Shown here piece by piece: positions 35,921-47,800 of a stretch of DNA of 64,000 nt; the first letter of the stretch is position 1, and every line of letters starts with the position of its first letter. A program made the translations under genes and the position numbers. The stretch comes from Capitulum mitella. Taxonomy: Eukaryota > Arthropoda > Thecostraca > Pollicipedomorpha > Pollicipedidae. The DNA lies in NCBI GenBank assembly GCA_030062745.1, contig CP099847.1, positions 30,484,779 through 30,548,778 on the forward strand. Reading direction: 5' to 3'. Below the pieces are notes generated by a model. The model saw only the letters and a list, made by a program, of their open reading frames with translations. It searched no databases and was not told where the DNA came from.

Positions 35921-38155
35921 GAGTTCCACCCCGACGACCACAACGTGCGCGTCCCGTACGGCTTGAAGAAGTTCCAGTACGCCGGCGTTGTGATGGAGAA
36001 CGGCCGGCCGACTGCGTTCGTCTACGAGAACCAGCAGATGCCCGAGCACAAGATCGTGATCCCGTGCGACTCGTGCCAGCCGGCCCCGCCGCCGCCGCCG
36101 GCGGGCAGGAGGTCGGAGGACGGCGGCCGGACCGCCGAGCCCGGAGACACGAGCCCCGTCGACAGCGTCGTGTACCGCGCAGACGTTGCCCTGGACCCGA
36201 TCGTGCGCGCCTGGGGCGACGTCCCTGATGTCGGATCCTTCGGCGGCTTCGGCGCCGCCCCGCCTCCGGTGGACGCCGTCACTGCAATTCCTCCAGAGGA
36301 CGACGGCTTTGGCCCGCCCTCTCCGGAGGAGGCCCACGCCGCTGAGCCTCCCGTGTGGGGAGTCGGTAACGCTGCGCCCCCGCCGCCAGGTACCCATGCA
36401 CCACCGCCCAGCCGGCTGCCCTTCCTGCGCAGTGCCGCGGCACGCTCTGTCGAGCAGCCTTTGGTCTTCGGCGCGCAACCGCCCCCGCCCCCATTCCGCG
36501 GCGGGGGCGGACTGTTCTCAGCGCCGCCTCCATTCGACGGCCCGGCCCCGCAGCCGTCCAGCGGCCGACGCTTCCCGCCGCCTCCGCCCCCGCCCGCCGC
36601 TAGACTCCCGCCGCCACCGCCGGAGGACCCGCCGCTCCGCCGACCCCAGATGCCGTTCCAGCCGGTGACGCCACCGTTCGCTGCCTCTGTGAAGCTTTAC
36701 GAGGGGCCCGACTTCCACGCGGCGCCGCTGGTCTTCGGCGGCGGCGTTCACGGTAACGACATTGGCGACCAATTAATCGATGGAATTGACGGCGGAGGTG
36801 GTTTCCGGCCGCCTGCGATCACATACGGAGGCTTCGTGCCCATGGTGGAGGCCCGGCTGGCGCGCAACGTGATGGGGGCACCGGACGGGATACGGAGGGC
36901 GTGGGAGGAAGTAAACCACGAGCCGCTGCTGCCGGGTACGACGGAGCGGGAGTCGCGGGAGACGCTGGACACCGCACGGGAGGACGTAGACCAGGAAGCG
37001 CTGAACACGGTCGCCGCAGGACCGTTCGCCGCGGTCCCGCCGGCGGCTGGGAGGGCGGGCTCGTCGCCCGGCCGGCCGCGGCGCCGCCGGAGCGCGCGCT
37101 CCCCGCCTGCGCTGTCCCGGCGCCAGTGGCGTCTGGGCGGAGGCGCCGTGCAGGGCTCGGCGGCGCACGTGCAGCGCCACTCGGACGTGCCGGCCCGGCC
37201 GCCGGCGCCCGTGCTGTTCACGCAGGACGAGCAGTACCGCGTGCTGGCCGACGTGCACAAGACGATGAAGCGGTCGCTGGAGATCCTGAGGCTGCCGAAC
37301 GCCACGACCGCGGCGCAGGGCGACCAGGAGCTGGAGAGCTACGCGCGGAACGTCTCGAGGGCGCTGAAGGCCGTGGAAGCGGCGTACCGCAAGAGCCACA
37401 GGGCGGCAAACCGACGGCCAGGACTGCCGGGCGAGACCACCGGGATGCTCATCTCCAAGGACGGCAGGCTGGTCATCCCCATGGATGAGAACACCAAGAT
37501 CACGTCCTCCGACATCGAGCAGATCTTCCGGTACCAGTTTGACACTCAGGACGACGAGCCCGAAAAGGATTCCCCGAAGGCGGGTAGAACGATGAAATCA
37601 ATGAGCACTTTTCAGACCAGTACGCGGACGCAGGGCAGTGGCGCCAGTCGGCCCAGCGGGCAGCTGGGCAGCAGCAGCAGCCGCCGCCGGCCCTCCACGC
37701 TGGACGTGCTCAGGAGGAAGAAACCCCTGGCGGTCCGGGGCAGTGCGCGGGCCAAGCCGTCCGGCAGGAGCCCCAAAAGACCCCAACAGCCCCGGCGACG
37801 CAAACCTTCAACCACCACCACCACCACCACCACTGAGCGTCCTCCGGAGGCGACAGAGGCCGCGGAGCCGACGGCGGCGGACGCCGAGTCTGATCCGGCG
37901 CCGCTGTTCTCCAGCCTGCCGGCGCTGGACTTGCACCCGGCCGGGTTGGCGCACGGCGCGCCGCTGCGGCCGGACGACCTGTACGGGCGGCCGGCGCCGG
38001 CGCAGCGCTACCGGCGGCCGCGGCCGGCCACGTTCGGCCGCGCCATACGCCGCGCGTTCGGCGTCTTCAACCGGCTGGTGTTCGGCGCCGTCCGCCAGGA
38101 GGCGCACCTCGGGCTGCCGCCGTACCACCGCCTGCGGCGGCGCTTCTACGGCTGA
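32319..38155 (+). CDS. Secreted proline-rich protein, ~1404 residues, family not recognised
   Basis: Exons: 32319-32333, 32648-33526, 34835-38155, all phase 0, 4215 nt in total. Exon 1 encodes only MARRA; joining it to exon 2 gives a textbook signal peptide (MARRAELVVLALLVSSASSQ), so the product should enter the secretory pathway. Proline-rich tracts lie near residues 199-235 and 640-660. Three ~24-residue repeats (SSGAARDSAAPIPREQPT type) occur near 315-395. A conserved-looking unit follows the second polyproline run (VRVPYGLKKFQYAGVVMENG, then IVIPCDSC). A basic furin-like site (RPRRRRS) is near 1045. A charged helical segment is at about 1092-1150 (YRVLADVHKTMKRSLEILRL) with candidate N-glycosylation sites, followed by a Thr run near 1290 and a basic C-terminus. 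Likely an extracellular-matrix, cuticle or mucin-like protein (inference). Confidence 0.8.
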
Positions 38156-38448
38156 GATGGCCGCCGCCGTACAGCTGGAGGCACGGCCGAGGACGGAGCC
38201 TGTCGCTGTGTGCGGGCGAGGGGGAGGGGGCGGCCGGAGGCGAGCGGCGGTACGCATGGCGAAGGGGCGCGAAGGAAGTATGCTGGGAAGGTCAAGGATA
38301 CCCGGGTACCTGTGGTGCGCTTTTCTCCTTTGTTGTTGACAGTTACAGGAGGAAATGACGTTTTAGCGTGAACGCTGCCGCGACCTGACGCATATGTGGC
38401 TTTGTTATACAACACCTGCTTTATTTAATGAGCGTATTTCAGCTGGAA

Positions 38449-38465
38449 AATAAATGAGAAATAAA
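38449..38465 (+). terminator. Polyadenylation signals (two AATAAA) of the secreted-protein gene
   Basis: AATAAA occurs at 38449-38454 and 38460-38465, about 300 bp downstream of the stop codon on the coding strand. Confidence 0.6.
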
Positions 38466-39189
38466 GCACAAATGTATGCTGAATTTATTCCTGCACATAC
38501 GCGTACGCTATTGGAACGAACATGGTTGCCAGCACTAAATATTTCATGTAAAGATGTGGGGTCTGCAGTCACGAAACAAACCTTACAACTCACCTTCGTT
38601 CCTTTAATGTCATGTCTTTGAATTCCGCATGTAGCTGGCCTGCTCTTTTACCAAAGGTAAAGATGTTTAGTTTGAGCCAATAATGCAATCAAACTATGGA
38701 TGTTCCGATCCTATTCCCGTATCCGCAGCTCAAGGCCAAATGTTACCGTGATATGTAAAAATTATATCCCCGATGTCGAGGATGACTACCTACACTGCCA
38801 CACGATCCCTGGTGTAACATACAAAAAGCTGTTGAACAAAGGCTGACCACGCTTGTGTTTCAATAATTTCGAAGAAAATCTTATCTCACACTCTCACATG
38901 AATGGGAATCAGTTTCCCGACAGTTTTGCAACACCAACGGTACAGGATTAGCCAACTATTTCGGCATCGGAATATCGATTCTAATCATGAGATCAATTTT
39001 ACACGCGCACCGCCCACTCTTTGGCACCAGAAATACTCATACAGTCCAAAATGCTGAACTCTTGAGACATGCACGAGGAACAAACAGGGAGTGTCTTCAA
39101 ATTCATCCCTCTCGCGACGGATGAATTTTGCGGACGAAAACAACGCGAACGATATGAACTAGGACGAAACCACGGGTCACGCAACTCAA

Positions 39190-39275
39190 TATCAGACGTC
39201 CGACTGACGCCTGACCAGACCTGGCACTTGACGCAAGACTGGACACCTGAGCCCAAGAGGCTGTCTGTCCCGGCC
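39190..39275 (+). repeat. SINE-like family fragment
   Basis: Shares CGACTGACGCCTGACNAGAC and GAGCCCAAGAGGCTGT with the copies at 6561-6773 and 43977-44077; lacks the CAAA tail. Confidence 0.65.
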
Positions 39276-39479
39276 AAGGTTGGAAAATCTGTTGTTTTCT
39301 GATGCTGAAAAAATGCCCGAAAATATGTGCTCGAAAAACAGTTTATACTCCAAAGGTATGATTGTGCCCCTCCATCGCAAAAGCTGCATTATAACCATGC
39401 CAACAGATTTCTAAGTCTGCAAGCTTTGACTCTGTCTCCATTCAATAAGAAGCAAGCATGATGTCATAACTGACGTACA

Positions 39480-39585
39480 CCAAGAATGCTAACTTAAACC
39501 CATATTACTTTCAACAAAATTTTGTACTCCAAAACAGAAATTATACTCCGACACCGAGAACTAAAACCAAATTTCCAACCCTGGT
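39480..39585 (-). repeat. Interspersed repeat copy (partner at 8082-8186)
   Basis: Reverse complement of about 105 bp matching 8082-8186 at roughly 70%. Confidence 0.6.
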
Positions 39586-39684
39586 TCCGACCCACATACA
39601 CACAAACAAACAAACCAATCCCCGTCCAGACGGGTCCCTGATCTCTCGAGCGCCCGCTCGTCCTTCGCCGGGACTGCGGGCGTC

Positions 39685-42600
39685 TCACTGGGAGACGGCC
39701 GGCCGGCCCGCGCACCGGCCGGCCATGTGCAGGCGCAGGTTCTTCTTGGTGGCGTACACGCGGCCGCAGCGGGGACACGTGGTGCCGCCGCGGTGCATGT
39801 GGATGTGGTTGCAGAGCGACTCGCGGTGCCGAAACACCTTGTGGCAGACGGGGCAGGTGCGCCGCTCGAGCGGCTGCAGCTGGCTGGGCGGCCGCCACTC
39901 GTTCGGCGCCGGTCCGCCCGACTCTCCGGCGGCCACCCGCCGACCGGCCCGCGGCGGGAACGACGAGACCGGGCCGCTCGGCGCCGGCTCTGGAATCGAC
40001 ACACAGTCTCAGGCCTCAGTCTGGGGCGTCAGGATGCCAAGGGGGGAGGGGCAGCGGAACTGTTCCACCGAAGAAGCACACAAAGCTGATCGCGGACGGA
40101 CAGAGCTGAGTCGGAAAAACGATCTTACATATGTCTATCGTGAACATTAACAAGTTGATGCGTTACCGCTATCCACGTGGCGACGCTACGTTTTAATGAT
40201 AGGGGCTCGCGGCTAACCCAATAACCTGCGTAGGGCTTTCCAATGTCTGTCAGCGTATTGGATCAAAGACAACAACTACGGGCATACATTGCGGTTGCCT
40301 GAAGCTGCCTGACCGTGCACCTCGACAAGAATTATCTGGTCTCAAGTGATCAGTTTTAACATCTTTTGAATTGATAGAAATCACAGATCAGTTTCAACAT
40401 TTTTTGAATTCACAGAAATCGCATTACAGACCTGAAATATCGGAGTGGATGTAAGGGCACGTCAGCTCCGGTAACAGATAAACATTCTGTGGAAGTATTT
40501 GCATGCTGCATCGCACAAGCAGTTTAGCTGATCGTATTTACCCTTCGTATCAGCCTTCCATATCTTCAGATTAATGACTTATTTATTTTTTAAAACATCA
40601 TTATCCTTCAGGAACTGCGACCGGCAGTCAATACCTCTCCTTGGATCCATACAGCGTCTTATCATGCGTGATGTCCTACAGCAAGACAACAATAGCATCT
40701 TTTTAAGACTGGCCCTAGACAACGCCATTGACGTTTCTGAAGGTACGCAATACGGCACAATATACGGGAAGTCATGATTTGGAAGATTTTAATTAGTTCG
40801 TTATTCCCCCATTAAGCATTCACTACCATAACAGGTCGCGACATTTCTGGAGAAAATATTTGCAAAATTAGTAAGATATCCTAAGGTATCCGACGTCTGG
40901 CTTTTTAGGCGTAAAATCATGCAAGCATTAGCATGTCTTTAAACTGTTTCCGACAAGGACACAAAATAACAATGATGGGGACTTCGGTGCGAGCAACCGA
41001 ATATCACCTAGGAGAGCCATCGGTGTGAGCAGACAACGGCCGTACACCCACAATCATGTACTGAAATTTCAAACGTGCCCGTTTTTTTAGCGCGACGACC
41101 ATGCGCAGCGCAGACGCGCCACTTGGCTCTGCCGTCTGCACCTGCTGGTTCACCGCGTGTCTGCACCTGCTGGTGAACGGGCTGTCCTTGCATGGAAGTC
41201 CCACCGCGAAATCGGCACGACAGGATCCCATACCGGCCCACAAGTTCCACCTCGTCCAAAGCTCTGACAGCCTGGTTTCACTTCCAGATGTTTTCACGTC
41301 GCGTTACATGGCGGCGGCGTGGCGGCTGACGATGACCATGCGCCCTGATGGATGGTTTGTTGAAATTTAGCATAATTACTACTTAACTGACAAAAACAAC
41401 TAAACTATACTATTACTTTCATAACTGTCATGATCTCCCCGCAGCAGATGCCGTCGTCATCTTACCAATATGAAGCATGCCATGCTATCAAAGCTGGTGT
41501 GGCATGATGCCACTAAAACTAAATCAGCTGCATTAAAAGGCATAAAAAATCACGACTCATGCACAAGAGTTTTTTCCCATAGTGATGCAGTGTTCATGGG
41601 ATTTAGAAGCTTTGAACTTTGAAGGAACTTTGAAAAATCATAGTCGCACGTTCTTACTAGCAACACTGAATGCATTGCTAAGAATAATATAGTGGACATG
41701 CCTTTTAAGCACATAAAACAAGGAGAACGACACCCTGTTAACACACATTCAAAAACAGCCATTACAGAAAGCCAAGGAAGATCAGAACCAAACAAGAGAA
41801 AGCTAAAACTGTACCTGCCATCGTTTCGTCCCCGAAAGACCTTTCATTATGACAGTCTGCAAAAACAAGCATAACAAGTCAAAAGTGGACCAATGACAAG
41901 TCACCAGCAATAATACCTCTACATGCTCATTTCAATCCACACTAACAAAATTTTCGTACCAGAAACCAGCTTCTGATCCGCATTCCTTTGACAAAAAGAC
42001 CAAAAGGTATCAGAATACTACACCATTTGATTCTAAGCAGCACCAGCACCAGTGGGAACGAGCCGCCAACGTGCACCCACCTGAGACGTCCAGCGCCGCG
42101 CCGGCGAGCCGCTGCGCCGCGGCCTCCTGGTGATCCAGCAGGCCGCCCTCGTACAAGCTCCGGCCATCCAGCGCCGCGTCCAGGCCGCCCCCATCCTCCT
42201 CCACGGCGTCCTCTGTCTTGACCAGGGTCGTCTCCGGGTCGGCCGCCGCTGCGGCCGGTGACGCCGGCCAGGCCGGGTCCTCCCCGGGCGGCCCGGCGCC
42301 GGCCGGCTCGGCCGCGGAGTCGGCCGGAGCCGGCGCCGAGCCGACCCGGCTCCGCTTGGACAGCAGGCTCTCGAACACCGGCGGCCGACCAGCCGATGCT
42401 GGCCGTTTCGGCCGCGACGGCGACGACTCCGGCGGCGGAGGGGGAGCCTGCATGTCCGAATACACTGGCGTTTGTACTGGAGATTGAGCAGGGTCCAAAC
42501 GTAACCTGCTGAGGACCTGAAACAAACAAAAAAAAAACATGATAATGTGCTGAAGAAATTTCAGAAAACATGACCAAAAGCAGAATCAAGCATACATCTT

Positions 42601-43544
42601 ATATATCTAACATAATCTTATATTACCATCTGGTACCTTTTGCTAAACATGATACACATTAAGCATGTTTTTAAACATCTGAAAACACACCACTAAATGG
42701 GCATGCATACCTTGTCATCTTCAGTGAGACCCATGACCTGAAGCATTTCTGCAGCCTTTAAAAAGGTTGACAGACTGTTCTGGCTGACTTTCACTTCTCC
42801 TCTGTACATAAACTCCAGAACTGCAGCCATGTCTTGGAAGCAGACATCTTTCATGAAGAACACTGGGTGGTGACATGGATTCTCCTGGAAGTGAACAAGA
42901 CTGAGTAAAGCCAGTAACATGGAAACAGCCATTTTAGATATATCCTAGGAGGAGAAAGAATGGCTGCCACTTCCATGCACTTTCTTGTCAGGCAGGACTG
43001 CAAGTCTTTTGCTACAATTTTTGTGCATTTGGAATATGGAGTAGAGATCTCCCTTAAGCACCCACATCTATGGCCATGGTTAGCAGAGTGGCATGTATGA
43101 GTATAATTTTGTTGCTAAAACATGATCAGACTTCCAATATCAACAAGTGAAACAGCTCAAAGTGAGGGGGGATGAAAAATGGGATAACCAGAAAAGTGAA
43201 AAATGAACCTGATGCACAGATCAAGATTTTAAAAATTAAAGAGAAACTTTACTATGAACCAAATCCCCATTCAAAGCTCTACATATCCATAATGAAACAT
43301 ACATGGAGGCATTAAAACAGACGATATATATATATATATACATAAGTCAGTATACCTTTAGTATTTCTCTGAAGTATGGACTGCATGCAGACAGCACCAC
43401 TTTATGTGCCTTCATCCTCTTGCCATCACAGCACAGTGTCACATCTACTAATTCCTCATCACGGCGCAAAGTGTCAAATACTGAAGTTATGTTTTCTCTG
43501 AAGGTATTCCACTTCAGGCAAAAGCTCTGAGTCCCAAATGCCAT
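39685..43544 (-). CDS. BTB/POZ and zinc-finger transcription factor (Lola/Tramtrack-type)
   Basis: Four exons on the minus strand: 43544-43356, 42884-42711, 42516-42081, 39989-39685; phases 0, 0, 1; 367 residues. The BTB domain starts FCLKWNTF (the arthropod FCLRWNNY signature) and runs to about residue 121 ([41 protein letters not shown]), mediating dimerisation. A Pro/Ala/Glu-rich linker (122-311) follows. ZF1, at 312-332, is C2H2 ([17 protein letters not shown]...H). ZF2, at 338-359, is C-x2-C-x12-H-x4-C ([17 protein letters not shown]...C), a pattern also seen in Lola isoforms. The protein should bind DNA as a BTB dimer in the nucleus. The start could be six codons upstream (43562), but [12 protein letters not shown] fits the family. 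The 2.1-kb last intron is where alternative finger exons occur in Lola; none were found here. The ortholog is not assigned. Confidence 0.9.
40000..42075 (-). other. Last intron of the BTB zinc-finger gene
   Basis: AT-rich apart from a GC block at about 41090-41340 whose open frames (both strands) show no zinc-finger or other domain. A 38-bp tandem duplication lies at 40348-40423. No alternative finger exon was found. Confidence 0.6.
40348..40423 (+). repeat. 38-bp tandem duplication
   Basis: Two adjacent 38-bp units (40348-40385, 40386-40423), each starting GATCAGTTT, about 85% identical. Confidence 0.75.
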
Positions 43545-43562
43545 TTTTAAAGTCGCCAGCAA

Positions 43563-44144
43563 GATGGTTATGAATACGTGCTTGAGTTCGCTATTTTCAT
43601 TTCAAGTAGTGAAATGGGTACTTCTTAATTGTCCTTCTTGCGTTGTGTTTGCATTCATTGGACCAAATTTGACTTCATCCTGTACTCACTTCATTTGACG
43701 TAAGAAAAAGCTAATATAGCTTTGAACTAAAAACCTGTGCAACTAGAAAATTATGCAAAGGTAAATAGGTTATTTTTATTTTACTTTGTTATTCCTTTAT
43801 CTTAACTTTATTTTATGTCCCTAATATTACGCTTTAAGTTTCTGTTGATGTCATGAAGATCCTGTTTGTACCAAAGCTACTAAATAAATGAATGTGTCCA
43901 TGTGTTCCACTAGCGCCATCTCCACACCTCCGCCATGTTTGCAATCGATACGAGAAGGAATAGCGTCCTTGCGTGAAACGGCCGACTGACGCCTGACGAG
44001 ATACAAGACTTGACGAAGACTTTGGAGACCTGGGCCCAAGAGGCTGTGTGTACTAACCCACAAGCAAACAAACAAATAATCTGTGCGCGAAGTGCCCAAT
44101 AGCGTTCTGACGTGTGCGAAGGGACGCCGGCTAAATAAGTCAGA
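43563..44144. promoter_or_regulatory. Divergent promoter interval between the BTB-ZF and DPF genes
   Basis: The two start codons are only about 0.6 kb apart and point away from each other, so both promoters and 5'UTRs must lie here unless upstream non-coding exons exist. The interval is AT-rich on the BTB side. It carries a SINE-like copy at 43977-44077, about 70 bp before the DPF ATG. Confidence 0.55.
43977..44077 (+). mobile_element. SINE-like copy with CAAA tail in the DPF 5' flank
   Basis: Contains CGACTGACGCCTGACGAGA and GGCCCAAGAGGCTGTGTGT and ends in a short CAAA tail, matching 6561-6773. AATAGCGT occurs on both flanks but is not adjacent to the tail, so a target duplication is doubtful. 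Confidence 0.65.
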
Positions 44145-44797
44145 ATGACCACCGAAATGCCACCTAATGAATCAGAAAGTACACCCGTCCAGGGAAACAG
44201 TGGTAATGGAGCGCTGGAAAAATTGGAAAGGTAAATTATTCATGTCAGCTGTACAGCGGAACAAGACTTCCCATGTCACCCGTTTGGAATCAGTTGATGT
44301 CTTATATTGTGAACAGAGTGGAATGATGGGTGCTAATGGATAAACGAGTTGCTGTCCAGTGTAGACTGTTGATTTGTGCTTAACTCCCTGCTTCTTTTAA
44401 GTGAAATGGTGTGAATGAGCTTCTACAAGTAGACTTATGAATATGTTAATTTTGTTTATTTTTGTCATGCATTTTTGTGGCACAATGTTTTTGTGGAGGT
44501 CTTTGTACTGGAAGTAAACAATATGATTCTTTTTAACTAAAAAGTAATGGCTGCACTATGACCATGGGAAAGCCATCAGAAAACAAACTCCAGCATGTGT
44601 CAGGAACAGGGGTGTCTATTTGGATTCTTTAGAAAGGGCCTTGGCCCACCCAGTGTTGATTTGGGCTGCTCCAATATTTTCTTCCAGTTTTAGAGGGAGT
44701 TGGGCAAATGTAATGAAAGAAACAGCCAGAATAGATAAAATGTAGGTAGAAAGTAAAGAATAAGGCATAAAGTGATGTAACTATTTATCTTTCTATC

Positions 44798-44828
<31 letters not shown>

Positions 44829-47800
44829 CATGGGATGTATAAGTTTTTTTAAATAGCAACAGAAAACTCAAAAATTTCCATTGATCAAAATAAAGTTGGC
44901 TAAATCCATTGAGAAACCCACATTTAGGGGAGGTTACATTGTCGGCCCTGTGGCTCAGCCCACCTCCTTACCGATCGCACACCATGCTCAGAGTCGAGGG
45001 TAAGGTTAACGTGCGAGTGTAGTTTCCAATTTCGCCACCAGGGTGGTATTCGTTCTTTTTCTCGCCGCTAGGAAGAGTATGTAAAAATACTGACATTGGC
45101 TAGGATGGTTCCGCTCAAGAACGCGCGAGTGTAGTTTCCAATTTCGCCACCAGGGTAATATTCGTTAGGTTAGGTTAGGTTAGGTTAGGTCTGAACGAAT
45201 TCATCTGCTTTCCATCGTGGTTCGGCAATTCTGGAGAAAGTGGTCCTTTTTCGTGATTGACCTCACCTGTGACGTCATCAGCGGGTCAGAAGTAAAAGTG
45301 TGTAAGTCACAGAAATGAAACGTTTGGCGCTATCACCTGGCGTTCGAATCAGCCAAATCGAACTGTTGGTTATCATACCATTGGTTCTTGAGCGGAACCA
45401 TCCTAGCAAATGTCATTATTTTTACGTACTCTTCCTAGCGGCGAGAAAAAGAACGAATATCACCCTGGTGGCGAAATCGGAAACTACACTCGCGCGTTAA
45501 CCTTACCCTCGACTCTGCGCATGGTGTGCGATCGGTAAGGATTACCAGCCCACCTAATAATCATTTATGGCAATTGACACCCCTGGTCAGGGACTGGGCA
45601 TGAGTCCCAAGGCAGGCTATAATGTAATGTGGGCATGAGACAAAAAGTGCCAACTGTGTACTGGGCAGTCACATTGCACATCCAAGGTCCTTAAGTGCTT
45701 CGTGATTGGTGCTTAGGCAAAATCACTCTATAATTGGGAACACTTGGTGTCAGACATAAATATAAGTGTATCCAGTATAAATATGGTAATGCATAGGCTG
45801 TGATCCCAATGCAACCCACTTCACTACATTCACTGTAGATCTATTTTAATGATGGGTTGAATTTAAGAAATCCAGGTATATTTTGCTCTAAAAAATGATA
45901 TACTGAGCAGATCTGTGACCACCAACGTGAAAGAGATGGCAGTTATGTTAAGTTCATTGTGTAAGTGCAATTTCAGTGAAAGGCATAGATATCATGAAGT
46001 TTTCCTTTTCACTTTAACATGATCTTCCAGCTTCAGGACATCTTCTGTGTTCTGTTTATGTGCTTCTGTGGTAATATTTGCTAATTTGTGTTGTTTGACT
46101 GAATCATAGAACACACTTCCTTGTTTTAATTTTTTTGTTTTGTTTATGTTTCTGCTGTATTTGTATATAACTGTATTCTCCATTGCAGTATTCTTGCATC
46201 ACCTCAGTATATGGAGATGATGGAGAGTTGCAAGAACTTCAACAAGAGACTTCTGGTGGAGAGAAAAGGAAGGGTGCCATTCATTGATGCTCATACTGGT
46301 CAGTGCATTCTTGTTTCTCCTAACACTTGCCCTGTTATTGCTGATACAGTTTCTTTATCTGTATTGTCTGGATCAGCGTTTTTCTTCCTGAGAGCCTTAT
46401 AAATTGAACAGATTTCAGACAAAACTATTGGGTTATAACATGATTTTGTAGAACACTACACTGTTTTCAGAAGTCTGAAGCCATAAGGTGCAAATGCATT
46501 TCTTAACCAGGACACTGAGTAAGTGTAATGAAATAAAAAGTCTGGTTGAATCATGAACAGAGATGATGTCAGACACAGATCTTGTGCAGCTGATTTGGTT
46601 AATACAAGGCTGTGCAGGTTGACCAGATCCCCTGTCTCTCCCGGCCAGGCCTGGCCCAAACCGACTGCAGTCTGTGGATGGAGCAGCGCCACCGCATGCC
46701 GGGCGTCAAGCCAGGCCAGGTGTACACGTACCCAGCCAAGCGCTGGATCAAGCGGCGGCGCCAGTACCTTAACTTCTTCATGCAGCCCAAGAAGTTTGGC
46801 CTGGAGGAGTGCGAGCTGGCGATCGCTGCTGTGCAGAACCCCACTTTCACAGAGGACAGCAGTGCCAGCCTCAACGACGGCTCGAAGGTGGGTTCCACTG
46901 GTGTTGGCACCACAGTGTGTCAGTTGTCTTTGCCTGGTGGGTAAAACTCCCTGGTTTGATCCTGGGTGATGCGTGAGACCCCCATGAGAGTTTGGTGCTC
47001 TAAACAAATCTCCCATTCGGAAGCACCAGTCAGTGGTAATTGTCGCGGTGTCGGAGGGTGATATCCGGGCGCTCGCTCGGCGGCAGGATGGCTGGTATTA
47101 CGAGGACGCCGAGATCGACCGCGACGACTTCGAGGAGAACTCGGACGCCTCCGACTACGACTTCGACGACCGGTACCGCAAGAAGAAGAAGGCGTCGTCG
47201 CAGAAACGCAGCTCGGTGAGCCATCAGCGCCCTGTGCTGTGGACTTCCGGTGGTTGTGCGTGATGTCACACCTTGATAGTACGAGTGGCCTTTATATTGG
47301 CGGATGCAGGTGTTACCTTTTTATCCTCATTTTTGATTATTTACTTTCATTTTATTTCTTGCTCGGGAAAGGCGCGACAGTAAAAGGATTTAAACATGGT
47401 GGTGGGGGTTTTCGAATTTTATGTCACAAATTGCTTGTCATTTTGCAAACGGCAGGCATTGACATAGTATGGGTGTCTTTGGAAAGCAGTCATGACCAAT
47501 GCCGAAAGGGAACAAGGACTACGTAACAGAAACAGAAAGGGCTCTCACAGGACAAAGGACCATCTCCCTGCTCAAGACACTGCAACTTGAGAACAATCCC
47601 TGGGTTGTTGACGACTGAGAGCAACTGGCCCCTTGTTGTTGGCACCTGTCATGGTCGTTCCGTCGGGCCGGAGATCGTGTCTCCTCCGTCTGCCGATGGA
47701 GCCCGGTTGACAACGGCGGTTCGCTCCGCTCTGACGACGGTGGCTCACCGGCTGCTCCTCACTCCGCAGGGCCGCAGCAGCAGCAGCCGCCGGCGGAACG

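Larger units (their letters stand above)
38470..39680. other. Spacer between convergent genes, with repeat fragments
   Basis: Lies between the 3' ends of the secreted-protein gene (+) and the BTB gene (-). Holds the SINE-like fragment 39190-39275 and the repeat 39480-39585. No coding frame supported. Confidence 0.55.

Noticed and set aside
41004-41370. GC-rich open frames in the last BTB intron as a possible alternative finger exon
   Set aside because: No Cys/His finger pattern in any frame and no matching-phase acceptor.
44966-45540. A coding gene inside the foldback element
   Set aside because: The only open frame (45315-45500) crosses the inverted arm, is short and has no transposase motif.
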